Source: Pseudomonadota bacterium
GTDB taxonomy: Bacteria; Pseudomonadota; Alphaproteobacteria; Acetobacterales; Acetobacteraceae
Direction of reading: 5' to 3'
Length of the DNA: 28,059 bases
Assembly (NCBI GenBank): GCA_021798375.1
Contig: JAJZHU010000002.1
Coordinates: 1-28,059 of the forward strand
Under the pieces are notes generated by a model that saw nothing but the letters and a program-made list of their open reading frames with translations, was not told the DNA's origin and ran no database searches. The position numbers were made by a program, and so were the translations under genes. Of the stretch, positions 24,135-28,059 are shown piece after piece. The number at the start of each line of letters is the position of its first letter. Positions within the stretch are counted from its first letter, which is position 1.

Positions 24135-24857
24135 CTAGTACATATGCTGCCCGCCATTGATCGAAAGCGTCGAGCCCGTCACGAAATCGGCGTCGTCGGC
24201 GGTCAGGAACACCACGCCGCGGGCGATATCTTCGGCGTGACCGAGGCGCCCCACGGGGATTCGGGCGACGATTTTGGCCAATACATCTTCCGGCACCGCG
24301 CGCACCATGTCGGTGTCCACGTAACCGGGGGCGATGGCGTTCACGGTGATGTTATAGCGTGCGCCTTCCTGGGCCAGGGCTTTGGTGAAGCCATGGATGC
24401 CCGATTTGGCGGCGGCGTAGTTCACCTGGCCATATTGTCCGGCTTGACCGTTGATCGAGCCGATGTTCACCACGCGGCCGAACTTGGCGGCGCGCATGCC
24501 GTCGAAGGTGAGTTTGCACATATTGAAGCAACTGCCGAGATTGGTGTCGAGCACCGCATCCCACATGTCGCGGGTCATGCGCGCCATGGTGGAATCGCGG
24601 GAGATGCCGGCATTATTGACCAGAATTTCGATCGGGCCGTATTGGGCCGCGATGGTTGCCGTGGCGGCTTTGCAGGCCTCGAAATCGCCGGCGTCGAATT
24701 TGATCGTTGGAATGCCGGTTTCGTCCTTGAAGGCTTCGGCGGCGGCTTCGTTGCCGGCGTAGCTGGCCACGACCATGCGGCCAGCCGCCTTCAGCGCGAC
24801 GGAGATGGCGGCGCCGATGCCGCGCGTGCCACCGGTTACAAGTGCTATACGAGCCAT
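24135..24857 (-). CDS. phaB: Acetoacetyl-CoA reductase
   Basis: 240 residues, a classical SDR that reduces acetoacetyl-CoA to (R)-3-hydroxybutyryl-CoA with NADPH, the second step of PHB synthesis. The cofactor loop VTGGTRGIG is at residues 7-15, NNAGISRD at 81-88, Ser134, and Tyr147/Lys151 in NYAAAKSG. The PhaB-type segments GSINGQAGQYGQVNYAAAK and VNAIAPGYVDTDMV distinguish it from FabG, together with the end TGSTLSINGGQHMY. GGGAGG precedes the ATG. It follows phaA on the same strand, but 219 bp containing two palindromes separate them, so it may have its own promoter. Confidence 0.94.
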   Translation of the reverse strand: MARIALVTGGTRGIGAAISVALKAAGRMVVASYAGNEAAAEAFKDETGIPTIKFDAGDFEACKAATATIAAQYGPIEILVNNAGISRDSTMARMTRDMWDAVLDTNLGSCFNMCKLTFDGMRAAKFGRVVNIGSINGQAGQYGQVNYAAAKSGIHGFTKALAQEGARYNITVNAIAPGYVDTDMVRAVPEDVLAKIVARIPVGRLGHAEDIARGVVFLTADDADFVTGSTLSINGGQHMY

Positions 24858-24918
24858 GGTGAAGTCCTCCCAGGGTTTTTTGAAGATCGAAGGATTGCGA
24901 ATTGGGGAAGGCAGAAGA

Positions 24919-24980
24919 ATCTTCTTTTTGTGAACAGTCGAAGACCAGCGCAGCTAAAAAGAGGCAAAAATATTTTGATC
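24919..24980. repeat. Interrupted copy of the dispersed palindrome
   Basis: The left half ATCTTCTTTTTGTGAACA is intact, but the right half appears only after about 20 foreign bases (GTCGAAGACCAGCGCAGC) and reads AAAAAGAGGCAAAAATATTTTGATC. It looks like a copy broken by a short insertion or by recombination with another copy. It lies in the phaA-phaB spacer. Confidence 0.55.
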
Positions 24981-25044
24981 GCTTTAGGCCGGTGGCAACG
25001 GCCCGAGGCTATAAGCCCCAGGCCCAATTGACAAAAGTTTTTTG

Positions 25045-25068
25045 CTGCTTTTTTTCAAAAAAAAGCAG
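25045..25068 (-). terminator. Terminator palindrome after phaA (dispersed family)
   Basis: CTGCTTTTTTT (25045-25055) and AAAAAAAGCAG (25058-25068) form an 11-bp stem 8 nt beyond the phaA stop on the minus strand. The minus-strand continuation CAAAAAACTTTTG is the same tail seen after the purU and tRNA copies. It probably ends or attenuates the phaA transcript before phaB. Confidence 0.65.
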
Positions 25069-25076
25069 ACTTTTTC

Positions 25077-26249
25077 TTATCTTTCAACCGTCATCGCCAC
25101 GCCCATGCCGCCGCCAATGCACAAGGTGGCAATGCCCTTGCGAACGTCGCGGCGACGCATTTCATGCAGCAGCGTGATCAGCACGCGCGCTCCCGAGGCG
25201 CCGATCGGGTGGCCGATGGCGATCGCACCGCCGTTCACGTTCACCTTCGACGGATCCCATCCCATATCCTTGTTCACCGCGCAGGCTTGGGCGGCAAAAG
25301 CTTCGTTGGCTTCGATCAGATCCAGATCCGCTACCGTCCAGCCGGCACGGGCCAGCGCCTTGCGCGAACTGGGGATCGGGCCGGTGCCCATCAACGCCGG
25401 ATCGACGCCCGCCGTGGCGAACGAAACGATGCGCGCGAGCGGCGTGATGCCGCGTTTGGCGGCGGTGGATGCCGACATGACGACCAAAGCCGCGCCGCCG
25501 TCATTGATGCCGCTGGCGTTGCCTGCCGTCACGGTGCCGTCTTTGGCGAAAGCGGGACGCAGTTTGGCCATGCCCTCCAGGCTGGCATCGTGGCGGATGA
25601 ATTCATCCTGATCGACGACCACATCGCCCTTGCGGCCTTTCACGGTGACGGCGACGATTTCATCCTTGAAGCGGCCTTCCTTTTGCGCCGCGGAAGCCTT
25701 GTGTTGCGACGCTACCGCGAGTGCATCCTGGTGTTCACGGGTGATCTGAAACGCCTTGGCGACATTTTCGGCGGTGGTGCCCATGTGGTAATTGTTGAAT
25801 ACATCCCACAGGCCGTCTTTGATCATGGTGTCGGTCAGGCTGCCGTCGCCCATGCGAATGCCATTGCGCAGGAACGCGGAATGGTGTGAGGCGCTCATAT
25901 TTTCCTGACCGCCGGCGACCATGATTTCGGCTTGGCCGCTCATGATCTGCTGGGCGGCCAAGGCCACCGCGCGCAGACCCGATCCGCAAACCTGGTTGAT
26001 GGTGAAGGCGGTCGAGGATTTTTCCAGCCCGGCCATGAGTGCGGCCTGACGGGCCGGGTTCTGGCCCTGACCGGCGGTGAGCACCTGTCCCATGATCAGT
26101 TCGTCCACTTCGGCGGGGGCAACTCCGGCGCGGATCAGTGCTTCGGTGATGGCGATGGCGCCCAGTTGATGGGCGGGAACCCCAGCAAGCGATCCGTTGA
26201 AGCTGCCAACCGGGGTGCGGGCGGCAGCGGCGATGACGATATCAGACAT
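25077..26249 (-). CDS. phaA: Acetyl-CoA C-acetyltransferase (beta-ketothiolase)
   Basis: 390 residues from ATG 26249 (MSDIVIAAAARTPVGSFNGS), with AGGAG about 10 bp upstream; a longer frame upstream has no family support. It condenses two acetyl-CoA to acetoacetyl-CoA, the first PHB step, and is also used in degradation. The nucleophile is Cys88 in NQVCGSGLRAV. GHPIGASGARVL near the C-terminus carries the His, and CIGGGMGVAM the second Cys. It stands 80 bp after the short phaC gene on the same strand, so the order is phaE-like, phaC, phaA, phaB. Confidence 0.95.
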   Translation of the reverse strand: MSDIVIAAAARTPVGSFNGSLAGVPAHQLGAIAITEALIRAGVAPAEVDELIMGQVLTAGQGQNPARQAALMAGLEKSSTAFTINQVCGSGLRAVALAAQQIMSGQAEIMVAGGQENMSASHHSAFLRNGIRMGDGSLTDTMIKDGLWDVFNNYHMGTTAENVAKAFQITREHQDALAVASQHKASAAQKEGRFKDEIVAVTVKGRKGDVVVDQDEFIRHDASLEGMAKLRPAFAKDGTVTAGNASGINDGGAALVVMSASTAAKRGITPLARIVSFATAGVDPALMGTGPIPSSRKALARAGWTVADLDLIEANEAFAAQACAVNKDMGWDPSKVNVNGGAIAIGHPIGASGARVLITLLHEMRRRDVRKGIATLCIGGGMGVAMTVER

Positions 26250-26329
26250 TTGTGCGGCTCTCCTGTGGCAGCGCGAAACCGGAATGGTCGGTTTCGGCGT
26301 TCTGCTAATATATTCGGACCCGCATATCA

Positions 26330-27496
26330 TCACATTTTCCGCCGCCGAGAAATAGAGGCCGCGCGCGGCTTTGTGAGGCTGGAGAGCCAATTTGCGAATG
26401 GCTGCCATAGGTGCGTCTGCGCGCGCGATCCCACCACCATGCCGATATGCCCGGCGCGCGGTCGCAAAACCTGGGCGTCCGGGATCAGTCGGGTCAGCGG
26501 CAATGCCTGTTCGGCCGGCACGATCCGATCGCGTTCCGGTACGGCGATGATGCATGGCATGTGAATTTTGCATGGATCAACCGGCAACCCGGCGATGCGC
26601 CAGGCGGATTGCATGGGCCTGTTGGCGCCATACCAACCCTCCAGGGCTTCCGCCGCGATGGGGGAGGCCAAGGGCACGCCGTCGTTGACCCAATCTTCCA
26701 AGGCGACAAAATGCCGTGCCTCGGGCGAATGCTGATCCATCCGGCCGAATTTACGGTATTTGAGCGAGATTTGATCAGGGTCGAGCAAGCCGAACATCGC
26801 CTGCAAGGCATCGATCGGCAGGGTGCCGGTGATTTGCATGATTGGCTGCAGTGCCGGCAGCGTTTTCAATAATTTTTCGGCATGCGTGGCGTCCGGGGCG
26901 TGAAAATCCCAAGGTGTGGCGAGCAAAGCCAACGCCTGCACCAGATCGGGCCGCCGTTCGGCACAGGCCAGGGTTAGCAATCCGCCCATGCAATATCCGG
27001 CCAACACCACCCGCGCGCCCACGGCGATGATGGCGCGTTCCAACCGTCCGGCGATCACGTCGGTGAGGGTAAAGCTGCGTTCCGTTTCGCCCGGCCAACC
27101 CCAATCGAGCAACAAGGGGCGAAACCCCTGCGCCGCCAGATAGCGCAGAAAGGATCTGTCTTCGATCAGATCCAGAATATAGGCGCGGTTGACCAGCGAC
27201 GGCACGAACAGAACCGGGGTGAATTGGTGATTTCGAGGGCCATAATCCAGCAGCCGCGATTCGCCTTCTTCCCATATCACCGGCGGATCGATCATATCGC
27301 GTTGGTAAGGGTGGCGGCGATAGGCGGCGATGCCGGCGATCAGCTCAGGGTTGGCGTTGAAGCTCGGCCAGTTTTCGTTCCAGTTCCGCGACCCGTTCGG
27401 CCAATCTTGCCAATTCAGCATCCCGTGCATCAGGTGCAGCAGCACCGGACGCGGGCCGCGACGACGCAACGGGCCCGGACTGTCGGGGCGTATCAT
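26330..27496 (-). CDS. phaC: Short PHA synthase-like alpha/beta hydrolase
   Basis: 388 residues from ATG 27496. It has the PhaC-type lipase-like box G-Y-C-M-G with Cys169, an Asp in ERDRIVP (Asp323) and a His in RAGHIGMV (His350), the Cys-Asp-His triad of PHA synthases. Further PhaC-like segments are PPVIWEEGESRLLDYG, FVPSLVNRAYILDL and RPLLLDWGWPGE. Class I enzymes have ~560-600 residues; this length is nearer class III PhaC, which needs a PhaE partner. The start is uncertain: GPRPVLLHL near residue 14 favours 27496 (AGGA upstream), but ATGs at 27430 and 27421 are possible. All overlap the upstream gene. It most likely polymerises (R)-3-hydroxybutyryl-CoA; a depolymerase or other hydrolase is less likely because the nucleophile is Cys. 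Confidence 0.85.
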   Translation of the reverse strand: MIRPDSPGPLRRRGPRPVLLHLMHGMLNWQDWPNGSRNWNENWPSFNANPELIAGIAAYRRHPYQRDMIDPPVIWEEGESRLLDYGPRNHQFTPVLFVPSLVNRAYILDLIEDRSFLRYLAAQGFRPLLLDWGWPGETERSFTLTDVIAGRLERAIIAVGARVVLAGYCMGGLLTLACAERRPDLVQALALLATPWDFHAPDATHAEKLLKTLPALQPIMQITGTLPIDALQAMFGLLDPDQISLKYRKFGRMDQHSPEARHFVALEDWVNDGVPLASPIAAEALEGWYGANRPMQSAWRIAGLPVDPCKIHMPCIIAVPERDRIVPAEQALPLTRLIPDAQVLRPRAGHIGMVVGSRAQTHLWQPFANWLSSLTKPRAASISRRRKM

Positions 27497-27725
27497 ATGA
27501 CGATTTTTCCTGGCGCGCCGGGGCCAAATTTTGTGCCATGGATTGTGCCATGGATTGTGCCATCTGGCTCCAACTCGCCAAGCCGCGCTGGAATCCTTCC
27601 TGCACTTCCCGGTCGGTGGTCAAGGCCGCCATTTCGCTTTGCCATAGGGTGATCAGATCCTGCGCGTAAGCGGACAGGTCGGGCGAAGCGGCGCTTTTGG
27701 GCGCATCTTGCTCTGAATCTGTCAT
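27345..27725 (-). CDS. Small coiled-coil protein, probable PHA synthase partner (PhaE-like)
   Basis: 126 residues from ATG 27725, with AAGGG upstream. Parts: a short N-terminal linker, a helix with a conserved look (LSAYAQDLITLWQSEMAALTTDREVQEGFQRGLASW), three MAQS-type repeats from a 12-bp tandem duplication, a Pro/Ser/Ala-rich linker, and a heptad coiled coil at the end (ARDAELARLAERVAELERKL). It is much shorter than classical PhaE (~350 residues) and more like a minimal partner subunit. It sits directly before the short synthase, which lacks the extra N-terminal part of class I enzymes, and shares up to 152 bases with it. Partnership is inferred from position and coiled coil; a granule-associated phasin-like role is the alternative. 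Confidence 0.72.
   Translation of the reverse strand: MTDSEQDAPKSAASPDLSAYAQDLITLWQSEMAALTTDREVQEGFQRGLASWSQMAQSMAQSMAQNLAPARQEKSSYDTPRQSGPVASSRPASGAAAPDARDAELARLAERVAELERKLAELQRQP
27531..27563. repeat. 12-bp tandem repeat within the PhaE-like gene
   Basis: TTGTGCCATGGA occurs at 27531-27542 and 27543-27554, and nine bases of a third unit follow. In the gene's frame this codes repeating Met-Ala-Gln-Ser, lengthening a flexible or helical segment. Such in-frame units change copy number easily by slippage. Confidence 0.85.
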
Positions 27726-27768
27726 GTGTCATGCCCTTGGAACCGTGATCCACGCTGTCGTAGGCGCC

Positions 27769-27777
27769 GCTATAGCA
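27769..27777 (-). promoter_or_regulatory. Candidate extended -10 promoter of the synthase genes
   Basis: On the minus strand TGCTATAGC matches an extended -10 box (TGnTATAAT-like) about 45 bp before the PhaE-like ATG. No good -35 box is at 17 bp. It directly abuts the TGC-rich palindrome at 27775-27795, so a bound repressor would block it. Confidence 0.4.
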
Positions 27778-27855
27778 GTTTGCTGCAAGAACTGCGACCG
27801 AAACATCATAAACCGCTTTTATCTGAACACTCCTGCTTTTACACTGCACTGCAAG
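27775..27855. promoter_or_regulatory. phaR operator: Candidate PhaR operators (TGC-rich palindromes)
   Basis: GCAG (27775-27778) and CTGC (27792-27795) flank the palindrome TTGCTGCAA (27780-27788). A second site, CTGCACTGCAAG, lies at 27844-27855, just before the phaR Shine-Dalgarno. PhaR proteins of Paracoccus and Rhodobacter are known to bind CTGC/GCAG-type TGC-rich sequences and to repress both phaR and phasin/synthase genes. The first site overlaps the synthase-side -10 box and the second the phaR leader, which suggests control of both divergent units. Confidence 0.6.
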
Positions 27856-27873
27856 AAATCCCGAGGAGTTGTT

Positions 27874-28059
27874 ATGTCGCCGAACGAACACGTCCAATCC
27901 GGAAAAATCGACCCCAATCCGGTGGTGGTCAAAAAATACGCCAACCGGCGGCTCTATAACACCGAGACGTCGAGCTATATCACGCTGGAAAACCTTGCCG
28001 AGATGGTGCGCCGTGGCCGCGATTTCGTGGTCTATGATGCCAAAACCGGTGAAGAAGAT
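27874..28059 (+). CDS. phaR: Polyhydroxyalkanoate synthesis repressor PhaR (3' end outside window)
   Basis: The first 62 residues of PhaR are visible; the family is usually ~180-200 residues. The visible part contains the N-terminal DNA-binding domain, KKYANRRLYNTETSSYITLE followed by NLAEMVRRGRDFVVYDAKTG, the signature of the PHB/PHA accumulation regulator domain. PhaR senses PHB granules: it binds DNA when no polymer is present and leaves it when granules form. GAGGAG stands 5 bp before ATG 27874. It is divergent from the PhaE-like/phaC/phaA/phaB genes and shares with them an intergenic region of 148 bp with candidate operators. Confidence 0.94.
   Translation, partial: MSPNEHVQSGKIDPNPVVVKKYANRRLYNTETSSYITLENLAEMVRRGRDFVVYDAKTGEED

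Overview
The window looks like a chromosomal segment of a moderately GC-rich alphaproteobacterium, most likely from the Rhodospirillales/Acetobacteraceae side of the class. The evidence is gene content and order: grpE-dnaK-dnaJ-dapB, etfBA, sdhCDAB with an SdhD of alphaproteobacterial style, a PHB locus with phaR, and an elongator tRNA-Met of alphaproteobacterial type. Intergenic palindromes of the CTTCTTTTT...AAAAAGAAG type also fit. The exact taxon is an inference and cannot be fixed from the sequence alone.

Left part (1-8368). On the minus strand, reading from right to left, lie grpE, dnaK and dnaJ (Hsp70 chaperone machine), dapB (lysine/diaminopimelate synthesis), a 65-residue twin-helix membrane protein, etfB and etfA (electron transfer flavoprotein; etfA is cut by the window edge). 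Divergent from grpE is fumC (class II fumarase), followed by a tRNA-Met(CAT) with its own promoter and terminator.

Middle part (8369-16167) is accessory in character. Two gene-poor stretches (8369-9319 and 15292-16167) each carry a copy of a small non-coding mobile element with TA flanks; the second copy is an internally deleted, inverted version of the first. Between them are an SDR lacking the catalytic Tyr/Lys, an NTF2-like protein, a classical SDR, an exported SAM-methyltransferase-like protein, a QorB/NmrA-like NAD(P)-binding protein, purU (formyl-THF deformylase) and two more SnoaL/NTF2-like small proteins.

Right part (16168-28059) is core metabolism. On the minus strand pabB and pabC overlap by 4 bp and serA follows (p-aminobenzoate and serine synthesis; both feed folate/C1 metabolism, as does purU). 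sdhCDAB then forms a tight plus-strand operon, with a tyrosine-phosphatase-like gene overlapping the end of sdhB. Last comes a polyhydroxybutyrate locus: phaA and phaB (precursor supply), a short PhaC-type synthase with a Cys-Asp-His triad, a 126-residue coiled-coil protein that looks like its partner subunit and overlaps it out of frame, and divergent phaR, cut by the window edge. TGC-rich palindromes in the phaR/synthase intergenic region look like PhaR operators.

Eight related AT-rich palindromes sit mostly just 3' of genes and look like a dispersed family of bidirectional intrinsic terminators. The candidates for something less described are the PHB synthase pair with its long overlap, the TA-flanked miniature elements, and the dispersed terminator palindromes.
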